From the NCBI RefSeq assembly GCF_902859945.1, contig NZ_CADIKL010000001.1, positions 186,001 to 250,000 on the forward strand: DNA of 64,000 bases, in the 5' to 3' direction. Source of the stretch: Paraburkholderia caffeinitolerans. GTDB lineage: Bacteria > Pseudomonadota > Gammaproteobacteria > Burkholderiales > Burkholderiaceae. Shown here in pieces: positions 26,454 to 33,198 of the stretch. A model generated the notes under the pieces. It was not told where the DNA came from and did no database searches. It worked only from the letters and a program-made list of their open reading frames with translations. The position numbers and the translations under genes are program-made. The stretch's first letter is position 1, and each line of letters opens with the position of its first letter.

Positions 26454-26975
26454 CTATTGAATGAGCTTCACCGGACTCATCGTATTGAGGATTTGTGCGC
26501 CCAGAGCGCTCGATCCATAGAGGATGTCGTTGTCTATCTTGGTTTTTGCGGCAGTCCAGTCAATCCCGCTGGGAAAAATTTCAGATTGCCCTTGCACGTC
26601 GGTTTGAGCAAGGGTGTACTTTTCTCTGAGTTTCAGTCCTCGCGTAAAACTAGGCTTGTCCAGCCACGCGCGGTACTTTTCATTTTGTGACGGCAGCGTT
26701 CCGGCCGCGAGTACGGAGTCCCTGTGTTCGCGGTAAAGCGCCGTAACGGTTGCCACACCCGCGCTCACCAGAGAGTCGACCCCATAGAAGCCTAGTGAGG
26801 AGCTAATCCGGTTGTCCGCTTTAAACGCTTCCAGCATGGCCAGCTGAACATCCGCAACACCCTGAAAATGCGAATTCAAAATGGTCGACGGCTTCAGGTC
26901 TCGCACCGAGATGTCGCCAAATGCTTCGCTCAATATGATCCATGCTTTGATCTGGCCATTCGACGGCGTGCTCAT
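26454..26975 (-). CDS. Hypothetical protein, 173 aa
   Basis: I do not recognise this protein. It is soluble, without a signal peptide or membrane span, and appears mostly helical at the N-terminus (IKAWIILSEAFGDISVRDL). The ATG at 26975 has a good GGGAGGA ribosome site, which supports real translation. Its base composition is visibly less GC-rich than the flanking EPS genes, and codons such as TTA, ATA and AAA are more frequent. It lies between the polymerase and an acyltransferase, on the opposite strand to the core operon, and may be a later insertion. Confidence 0.65.
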   Translation of the reverse strand: MSTPSNGQIKAWIILSEAFGDISVRDLKPSTILNSHFQGVADVQLAMLEAFKADNRISSSLGFYGVDSLVSAGVATVTALYREHRDSVLAAGTLPSQNEKYRAWLDKPSFTRGLKLREKYTLAQTDVQGQSEIFPSGIDWTAAKTKIDNDILYGSSALGAQILNTMSPVKLIQ

Positions 26976-27006
26976 GGTGTAAGTCCTCCCATTTAGCGTC
27001 CCTGCA

Positions 27007-28137
27007 CTAACGCACCGCGGCCTCCGCGATACGCCCGGCCTCCTGCGCAGCGGCATTACGCGCCTTCGCAAGCCTGCGCCGCGTCCAGTGAATCGCGGGC
27101 TTCTCAACGCAATGCCACGACACAAACGCGCAAGCAAACACACCAGGCGCGGCGATCAGCAGCGCGCTCCAGTGATCGAGATGCGGCCCGAAGTGCGAAA
27201 CGATCTGCTGAACCGCGTACCCATAGATATAGATCCCAAACGAGTAATCGTTGCGCGGCGCGAAGCGATGAAGCAGCGGAGTGGTCCCCACCCACAACAC
27301 GGCGTACCCAAACGCCAAATAGAACGCCGGTTGCGCGAGCGCCGTGCCGCGCAGGCCCAGATACAAGGCGCACAGCGCGAGCGCGACCCAGCCATTGATA
27401 CGGACGCGATCGCGCAACGCATAGAGCAGCATGCCGGTCATGAACACGGGCTCGGGAAAATAGGCATAGCCATTGGGTCCACCGGGCTTGTTCGCGAGGT
27501 CGCGCAGCGTGACATAGAAATGCGGCGCGAGGTGCGGGTGAACGAGAAACGGCACCATGCCGATCAACACCGCCACGAGCATGCCGCGCGGGCTTTTCAG
27601 CAGGCCCAGCACGCCCGTCACGAGCACCACGATGTAGTAGCGCACTTCGATCGGCAGCGTCCATAGCGGCGTATAGATTCCACTGGGTGCGTAATTGTTC
27701 TCGAATACGCCGGGCAAATGGATCGGCTTGCCGAGCAGGATCACGGAGAAGCTGTCGAGATTGCCCCACGTGATGCCCGACGCGAAGTACTTGCGCCAGG
27801 GCAGCGTCGTGAAGAGCGGCCCGATGATGAAGATCGCCACCAGCGACGCCACGGCGACAGCCGGCCAGATGCGCGTCATGCGCAAGACGATGAAGCGCGT
27901 GGCGGAGCGCTGCCGGTCGAAGCTCGCGGTCACGAGCAGGCCGCTCAGCAGAAAGAACGCGAACACGCCGAGGCTGCCGGAATAGTCGAAGCCGAGCAGG
28001 GTGGTGACGAAGTCGATGTGCCCATCGGGCGGCTGGACGACGAACGAGTGCGCGTAGACCACCGCGGCGGCGGCGATCAGGCGGACGAGGTCGAAGTTGT
28101 TGCGCTCGCGTGAGAGCGCGCTGGATAGCAGGGACAT
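27007..28137 (-). CDS. OafA/ExoZ-type acyltransferase (acyltransferase family 3)
   Basis: This 376-residue membrane protein opens with NNFDLVRLIAAAAVVYAHSF, the R-x10-H pattern of family 3 acyltransferases, followed by about ten membrane spans. Such enzymes transfer acetyl or other acyl groups to sugars of polysaccharides at the inner membrane. Its position beside the polymerase and divergent from the GT9 gene indicates EPS decoration. A conserved repeat element lies in its upstream region at 28311-28368. Confidence 0.9.
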   Translation of the reverse strand: MSLLSSALSRERNNFDLVRLIAAAAVVYAHSFVVQPPDGHIDFVTTLLGFDYSGSLGVFAFFLLSGLLVTASFDRQRSATRFIVLRMTRIWPAVAVASLVAIFIIGPLFTTLPWRKYFASGITWGNLDSFSVILLGKPIHLPGVFENNYAPSGIYTPLWTLPIEVRYYIVVLVTGVLGLLKSPRGMLVAVLIGMVPFLVHPHLAPHFYVTLRDLANKPGGPNGYAYFPEPVFMTGMLLYALRDRVRINGWVALALCALYLGLRGTALAQPAFYLAFGYAVLWVGTTPLLHRFAPRNDYSFGIYIYGYAVQQIVSHFGPHLDHWSALLIAAPGVFACAFVSWHCVEKPAIHWTRRRLAKARNAAAQEAGRIAEAAVR

Positions 28138-28310
28138 GGAGGGAATTCCTCAATGGGACGCGCGCGCGGGCGGCGCGCAGCGGCGCACTCGCGCATTGTC
28201 CGTGCTCTGGACGCGCCCGACTGTGCTCTTGGCCACGTTGGCGCGCGCAAGCGTCACCTTGGATCGGCGAGCCGAGCGAACGGCCTCGCCCGGCCTCCAT
28301 GCCCGGCTCC

Positions 28311-28368
28311 CAGTGTGGCCTGACAGACAGTCGTTCGGCCACGGAAAGCGGATCGTACGATCCTGACC
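28311..28368. repeat. EPS-locus repeat element, copy 1 (with 14-bp palindrome)
   Basis: This 58-bp element is about 85% identical to 29565-29621, with a single-base length difference. It includes the perfect palindrome GGATCGTACGATCC at 28350-28363. It lies 57 bp before the GT9 start and 174 bp before the divergent acyltransferase start. Occurrence in front of two transcription units of the same locus suggests a regulator-binding or promoter-linked element. Confidence 0.7.
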
Positions 28369-28424
28369 AGATGGCCGCCGATCCAGGCAGGGCCGTGGCG
28401 GGAATTCGAATGGGGGGGGAAGCC

Positions 28425-29501
28425 GTGCCAGACAACACCATCAAAAGGGTACTGATTTATCGCATCGGCAGTCTCGGCGATACGGTGATCACGCTGCCGT
28501 GTTTGCACCTCGTTGCGCGGGCCTTTCCGCGGGCAAAGCGGGTGATGGTGACGAATCGCCCGCGGGTGAGCCGCAGCGCGGCTTCCGTCGCGGTGCTGGA
28601 GGGCTCCGGGCTCATCGACAAGTTCTGGCTGATCCAGATCGGCGTCAAGACGTGGATGGACAAGCTCACCTTGCTGCTGAAGATCCGGCTCTATCGTCCG
28701 CAGGTGCTGGTCTACCTGTCGGAGGCCGGGCGCGTCAAATATCTGCATCGAGACAGGACCTTCTTCCGGCTGGCGGGCATCAAGCGCATCTATGGCATGG
28801 GCGATGGCGGCTCGCTCGAGCACCACGTCGATGCCCGGTCGTACGAGTGGGAGCCCGAAGCCTCGCGGCTGGCGCGCTCGCTGCGCAATCTCGGCGATGC
28901 GGCCATCGAGCGGCCCGAGAACTGGGATCTGCATTTGACGCCAGCGGAGCGGCGCGTGGCGAGCGAAAAGCTTGCGCCGCTGCACGGCATGCGTTTCTTC
29001 GCGTGCGCTCCGGGCAGCAACCGGCAAACGACGGACTGGGGGCGCGAGCAATGGCGCGCGCTGAGCGAGGAGCTGTCGCAAGCGTATCCGGAGATGGGGA
29101 TGGTCTTGCTCGGCTCGGCGGCGGACAACGCGATGGCGGACCAGATTGGCGCCGGATGGAAAGGCCCGAAGCTGAACCTCTGTGGCCAGCTCGCGCCGCG
29201 CGAGACGGCGGCAGTTCTGGAGCGCGCCGCGCTCTACATGGGGCCGGACTCCGGACCGATGCATCTGGCCGCTGCGGTGGGGACCAAATGCGTGGCGCCG
29301 TTTTCGGCGCGCGTGATGCCCAAGGTCTGGTTCCCGTTCGGAACGGGGCACAAGGTGATCCTTCACAAGACCGACTGTGCCGGATGCTGGCTCGACACCT
29401 GCGTGGCCGAAAAGCACCGCTGCATGACCTCGATAACGGTGGACGAGATGGCGCAGGCCGTGGCCGCGTCGGTCAATGACAGCGTGGTGGCGCGGCCATG
29501 A
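28425..29501 (+). CDS. Glycosyltransferase family 9 protein (heptosyltransferase-like)
   Basis: The 358-residue protein is a GT-B enzyme of family 9. VLIYRIGSLGDTVITLPCLH is the N-terminal signature, and GPDSGPMHLAAAVGTKCVAPF is the donor-site signature of LPS heptosyltransferases and relatives. I choose the GTG at 28425 because a run of eight G ends 6 nt before it; upstream ATG codons would add poorly conserved residues. In an EPS locus it probably transfers a non-heptose sugar. It is flanked on both sides by copies of the repeat element. Confidence 0.87.
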   Translation: MPDNTIKRVLIYRIGSLGDTVITLPCLHLVARAFPRAKRVMVTNRPRVSRSAASVAVLEGSGLIDKFWLIQIGVKTWMDKLTLLLKIRLYRPQVLVYLSEAGRVKYLHRDRTFFRLAGIKRIYGMGDGGSLEHHVDARSYEWEPEASRLARSLRNLGDAAIERPENWDLHLTPAERRVASEKLAPLHGMRFFACAPGSNRQTTDWGREQWRALSEELSQAYPEMGMVLLGSAADNAMADQIGAGWKGPKLNLCGQLAPRETAAVLERAALYMGPDSGPMHLAAAVGTKCVAPFSARVMPKVWFPFGTGHKVILHKTDCAGCWLDTCVAEKHRCMTSITVDEMAQAVAASVNDSVVARP

Positions 29502-29564
29502 GCCTCGCGAACCCGGCCGCGCGGATGGCGTGGGCAACCACGCCCCGCGCCCTTGCTTGGTCTT

Positions 29565-29621
29565 CAGTGTGGCCTAACCGACAGTCGTAGCGCGCCGGAA
29601 AGCGGATCGTACGACCTGACC
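29565..29621. repeat. EPS-locus repeat element, copy 2
   Basis: This is the second copy of the element found at 28311-28368. The best conserved part is CGGAAAGCGGATCGTACGA, identical in both. The palindrome is degraded on its right side here by a one-base deletion. It is followed directly by a small inverted repeat, GGGTTTAACCC at 29622-29632, and lies 125 bp before the MBOAT start. Confidence 0.7.
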
Positions 29622-29656
29622 GGGTTTAACCCAACGGCCGCCGTGCGCGCGGCCCG

Positions 29657-29708
29657 TTTTTGCTGGTGTGCTTTTGCTGGCGCGTTTTTGCTAGCGCGCT
29701 TTTGCTAG
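29657..29708 (+). repeat. Four TTTTGCT-A/G-G repeats upstream of MBOAT gene
   Basis: The motif TTTTGCT followed by A/G and G appears four times, starting at about 29657, 29672, 29685 and 29700. Spacing is 13-15 bp and the spacers are GC-rich. The array lies within 40-90 bp of the MBOAT start, where repeated regulator sites or slippage-derived repeats would affect expression. No function is known. Confidence 0.6.
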
Positions 29709-29745
29709 CGATTTCACAGCGCTTTTTTATATCGGGGATGGAGTC

Positions 29746-31242
29746 ATGGAGTTGACGTCCTGGCAATTCGTTGCTTTCAGCGTCGTGGTCGTCTTCCTCT
29801 TCAATGCTTCGCGCGCCGCGCGCTGGCGCGCCAGCGTGCTCGCGCTCGCCAACGTGGCGTTCATCGCGAGCCATCTGCGCGCGCCGTACCAGGCGCTCGC
29901 GCTCGCGGCGATGCTCGTTGGCGGCTACGTCGCCACGCTCGTCGTGCGGCGCTGGAACAGCCGCGCTGTGGTGGGGCTCTGTATCGCGCTCGTAGTGGTG
30001 GGCTTCCTGTATCTGAAGCACTACTCGTTCATGAGCTTCGTGCCGACCCTGCCGTTCCTGTACCTCGTGCTCGGGCTCTCGTACATCCTGTTCCGCATCA
30101 TCCACCTGATCGTCGATACGGCGAGCGGTGATGTCGGCGAGCCCATCGCGGTCTGGGAATACTTCAACTACACCTGCAATTTCCTGACCTTCATTTCCGG
30201 CCCGATCCAGCGCTTCCAGGACTATCGCGCCGACGCCGAAGCGGCGCGAACGCTCGAAACCGCCGACGTGGACGAAGGCATGCGCCGCGTGATCTGGGGG
30301 TACTTCAAGATTCTCGCGGTGTCGGCCACGGCCAATGCGGTGTTCTTCAAGCTGAGCCCCGCATTGCTGCAGCCGGACGCGCATCCCGCTTTGGCGAGCG
30401 CGTGCGCGCGCTACGTCGCCACCGCTGCCATCTACACGGTGTTCCTCTATTACAACTTCTCGGGCTTCATCGACGTCGTGATCGGCTTCGCGCGTCTGCT
30501 GGGCATGCGCCTGCCCGAGAACTTCAACAAGCCGTTCCTCGCGGGGAACTTCCTCGACTTCTGGGGCCGCTGGCACATGACGCTGTCGAACTGGTTCCGC
30601 GACTACATGTTCAATCCGCTGCTGGCCGCGCTGATGAGCCGCTTCGAGAATCCGCGCCTCGCGCCGTGGTTCGGCGTGTTCGGCTTCTTCGTCACGTTCG
30701 CGGTGATGGGCATCTGGCACGGCGCCACGCCCGTGTTCGTCGCCTACGGTCTTGCGATGGGGCTCGGCGCGAGCGTCAACAAGGCGTTCAAGCTGTTCAT
30801 GGCCGCGCGCCTCGGCCGCGCGCGCTATCGCGATCTGTGCAAGGCGCAGTGGTACGTGTACCTGTGCCGGGGTCTCACGTTCGCTTATTTCACCATGGGC
30901 GTGACGGCGCTCTGGGTTGACATGGCCCAGCTCGCGACGCTCGGCCATGCACTGGGCGTGGTGGGCGCGCTGGCTGCGTTCGTTGCGTTGAGCGTGCTCG
31001 GCACCGTGAGCTTCATCGCGGCGGATCTGGCGTTGGCCGGGCTGGCTGCGGTGGCCGCGTTCGCGGGCATCGGCCACAAGGCAAATGCGGCAAACGCGGC
31101 AAGTCCGGCAAACGACGCCGCGCGCGGGCGTTTTGCTCGCCCGCTGGCCGCCGCGTTCGCGCTCGCGGGCGTGCTGCTCGTGACGCTGGCCGTCAACACG
31201 CTCTACACGCAACCTCCCGAATTCGTCTACAGGGCCTTCTGA
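29746..31242 (+). CDS. MBOAT family O-acyltransferase (AlgI-like)
   Basis: The 498-residue polytopic membrane protein matches MBOAT O-acyltransferases. FLDFWGRWHMTLSNWFRDY and the invariant histidine in MGIWHGATP are visible. AlgI and DltB of this family pass acyl groups from a cytoplasmic donor through the membrane to a polysaccharide. The next gene encodes a periplasmic SGNH-like partner, as in alginate acetylation. A dedicated carrier protein is encoded further along the same strand, so a carrier-bound donor is possible, as in DltB. A short Asn/Ala-rich repeat lies near the C-terminus. Confidence 0.9.
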   Translation: MELTSWQFVAFSVVVVFLFNASRAARWRASVLALANVAFIASHLRAPYQALALAAMLVGGYVATLVVRRWNSRAVVGLCIALVVVGFLYLKHYSFMSFVPTLPFLYLVLGLSYILFRIIHLIVDTASGDVGEPIAVWEYFNYTCNFLTFISGPIQRFQDYRADAEAARTLETADVDEGMRRVIWGYFKILAVSATANAVFFKLSPALLQPDAHPALASACARYVATAAIYTVFLYYNFSGFIDVVIGFARLLGMRLPENFNKPFLAGNFLDFWGRWHMTLSNWFRDYMFNPLLAALMSRFENPRLAPWFGVFGFFVTFAVMGIWHGATPVFVAYGLAMGLGASVNKAFKLFMAARLGRARYRDLCKAQWYVYLCRGLTFAYFTMGVTALWVDMAQLATLGHALGVVGALAAFVALSVLGTVSFIAADLALAGLAAVAAFAGIGHKANAANAASPANDAARGRFARPLAAAFALAGVLLVTLAVNTLYTQPPEFVYRAF

Positions 31243-31244
31243 TC

Positions 31245-32447
31245 ATGCGTATTCTCCTGACCTCCGGCCTGCGGCTACTGGCGGCGTGTCTCGTGCTCTA
31301 CGCACTGCTGATCGCCGTCGCGCTGCTGGCTTTTCCGCCGCCGGGGCGCGGCGCGGCGTTCGATACCTCCACGGCGTCCAACACGGTATTCGAAACCGAA
31401 GCCAAGTACCTCGTGCTCAATCGCCATGTGCTCGGCACGCCTGGCACGCGCGTGGTGCTGCTCGGCGCTTCGAACACGGTGGGGGGCTTTCCCGTGAAGC
31501 TCACCCAGGCCGCGTTGCCGGGCGTTTCGGTCGTGAGCGCCGCGGTCAGCGGCTCGAACGTGACGCAGATCCGCGAAGCCTTCGAACTCACGCGCCGCGC
31601 GATCAAGCCCGAGGACCGCGCGCGCACCGTCTACGTGATCGGCCTCTGGTATGGCGTGTTCGTGGCTGACGCGGCGCACTGGCCGCACATCGCCGGCCAG
31701 CCCGTGCAGACCGCCGTGGATACCGAGCTGTATCGCTACGACTTCTATCGCCGCGAGCCGCATGGCCCGATGCCGGTCGTGCCCGAGCGCCTGCTGCCGG
31801 CGGCCACTATCGCGATCTATCCGGTGATCGCGCTCGAGAAGCTCGTGCGCGTCGTGACGGAGCCCGTGCGCACGGCATTTCTCGGCGCGCAGCCCGGCCG
31901 CACCGACAGCGAGCGCGACGCCTATGTGGCGAGCGCGAAAGACAAGCAGGAGCAGACCGCCTACTGGCTCGCCGAGTTTCCCGACAACCGCATCGACAAC
32001 CGCCAGTTCGCCGCGCTCGAAGCGCTCGTGGACGAGGCGCGTGCGGACCATAGCGCGGTCATCATCGTGAATCTGCCGATTCCGGCGTGGCATTCGGCGG
32101 CCGTGCGCTACGACGCCGATTACCTGAAAGCCGTGAACGCGTTCATCGCGCGCCACGCCGACGACCCGATGTTCGCGAGCGTCGACATGCGCGACATGAA
32201 CAACGACACGTGGTTCTCCGACGAAGTGCATCCGAAGCCGCGTGTGGTGCCGCTGTGGGTGCGCCGCATCACGGCGCCGGTGCAGACCTTCGTCGCCCGC
32301 GTGGATGCGCGCGCTGGGGCAGCGGCGAACGAGCCGATGAATGGGGCGGCGAGTGTTCCCGCGAACGCGGGCGCCGAGTTGCCTGCTGACGTGCAACCTG
32401 ACGTGCAAGCCAACGCGCAAGCCGAACGCAAAGGACCGCAATCATGA
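31245..32447 (+). CDS. Periplasmic SGNH-hydrolase-like partner of the MBOAT protein
   Basis: This 400-residue protein has one N-terminal membrane anchor (about residues 8-30) and a periplasmic domain. LLGASNTVGG places Ser76 in a GDS-like block, and DEVHPKP supplies a likely Asp-His pair, as in the SGNH-like AlgX/AlgJ/DltD-type partners of MBOAT enzymes. It starts 2 bp after the MBOAT stop. It would complete transfer of the acyl group to the polysaccharide in the periplasm. The C-terminal tail is low-complexity Ala/Asn/Pro. Family assignment is by motif and context. Confidence 0.7.
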   Translation: MRILLTSGLRLLAACLVLYALLIAVALLAFPPPGRGAAFDTSTASNTVFETEAKYLVLNRHVLGTPGTRVVLLGASNTVGGFPVKLTQAALPGVSVVSAAVSGSNVTQIREAFELTRRAIKPEDRARTVYVIGLWYGVFVADAAHWPHIAGQPVQTAVDTELYRYDFYRREPHGPMPVVPERLLPAATIAIYPVIALEKLVRVVTEPVRTAFLGAQPGRTDSERDAYVASAKDKQEQTAYWLAEFPDNRIDNRQFAALEALVDEARADHSAVIIVNLPIPAWHSAAVRYDADYLKAVNAFIARHADDPMFASVDMRDMNNDTWFSDEVHPKPRVVPLWVRRITAPVQTFVARVDARAGAAANEPMNGAASVPANAGAELPADVQPDVQANAQAERKGPQS

Positions 32448-32908
32448 GCCCCGCACTCGCGTTCCACCACCACGGCCTCGCGGTGAGCGCGCCCGACGAG
32501 GCGTACCGCTTTCTCGACGCGCTCGGCTATGCGAGCGGCGAGGCGCTCTACGACCCGCTGCAGCGCGTGAATCTCGCGCTGTGGACGCACGACGCGCTGC
32601 CGGCGGTGGAGATCGTCTGGCCCGGCGAGGGCAAGTCGCCGATCGATCGCATCCTGCGTCACGGCCCGTCGATCTACCACACCTGCTATGCGACGCACGA
32701 TGCGAACGCATGGCTCGAAGCGATGGAGCGCCGGGAGATCGAGATCGTGACGGTTTCCGCGCCCACGCCCGCGATCCTGTTCGGCGGGCAGAAGGTGTCG
32801 TTCCACATGGTTTCTGGCGTCGGGCTCGTCGAGTTGCTGCATCTCGACACCGTGGCCACTCACATTCGAAGCGAATCGCAGGCGGCAACGCTCACCACCG
32901 CCGCCTGA
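32444..32908 (+). CDS. VOC superfamily protein (glyoxalase/epimerase-like)
   Basis: The 154-residue protein has two beta-alpha-beta-beta-beta modules of the vicinal oxygen chelate fold. FHHHGLAVSAP holds the first metal histidine, SIYHTCYAT the second, and LVELLHLD a terminal acidic ligand. It overlaps the previous gene by 4 bp (ATGA). Related small VOC proteins next to FkbH and carrier proteins resemble methylmalonyl-CoA epimerase. It may epimerise or rearrange the acyl group held on the carrier protein encoded next; this is inferred from context. Confidence 0.8.
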   Translation: MSPALAFHHHGLAVSAPDEAYRFLDALGYASGEALYDPLQRVNLALWTHDALPAVEIVWPGEGKSPIDRILRHGPSIYHTCYATHDANAWLEAMERREIEIVTVSAPTPAILFGGQKVSFHMVSGVGLVELLHLDTVATHIRSESQAATLTTAA

Positions 32909-32939
32909 CATCGACTCATTTTTCCCGAAGGGGGACAGC

Positions 32940-33188
32940 ATGACCGAGCAAATGATCTACTCGCAACTCCAGCCGATCTTCGACGACCTGTTCGACACCG
33001 GCGATTTGGCGCTCGCGGCAGATACCACCGCCGACGACGTCGACGGCTGGGACAGCCTCAACCACGTGATGCTGATACTTGCCGTGCAAAAGCGCTTCAA
33101 GGTGAAGTTCTCGGCGGCGGAGATCAGCGGGCTGGAGAATGTCGGTGCGCTCGTTGCGCTGATCGGCAAGAAGCTCGGCACTGCTTGA
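32940..33188 (+). CDS. Acyl carrier protein (partner of FkbH-like protein)
   Basis: This 82-residue carrier protein has the canonical phosphopantetheine site at Ser39 in GWDSLNHVML. It is preceded by an AAGGGGG ribosome site and lies 10 bp before the FkbH-like gene. In polyketide pathways such a pair makes glyceryl-S-carrier from 1,3-bisphosphoglycerate. Here it sits between an MBOAT acyltransferase and the loading enzyme, so it likely supplies the acyl group for EPS decoration. It is clearly distinct from the carrier protein encoded at 12782-13033, whose site reads Ser-Ser-Leu. Confidence 0.9.
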   Translation: MTEQMIYSQLQPIFDDLFDTGDLALAADTTADDVDGWDSLNHVMLILAVQKRFKVKFSAAEISGLENVGALVALIGKKLGTA

Positions 33189-33198
33189 GGCCGCGACG

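Noticed and set aside
26454..28137. Insertion sequence or transposon scar around the low-GC hypothetical gene
   Set aside because: No transposase, terminal inverted repeats or target duplication could be seen at the borders.
28311..28368. Sigma-54 (-24/-12) promoter in the repeat element
   Set aside because: GG and GC doublets can be found, but the spacing and the flanking bases do not match TGGCAC-N5-TTGC well.
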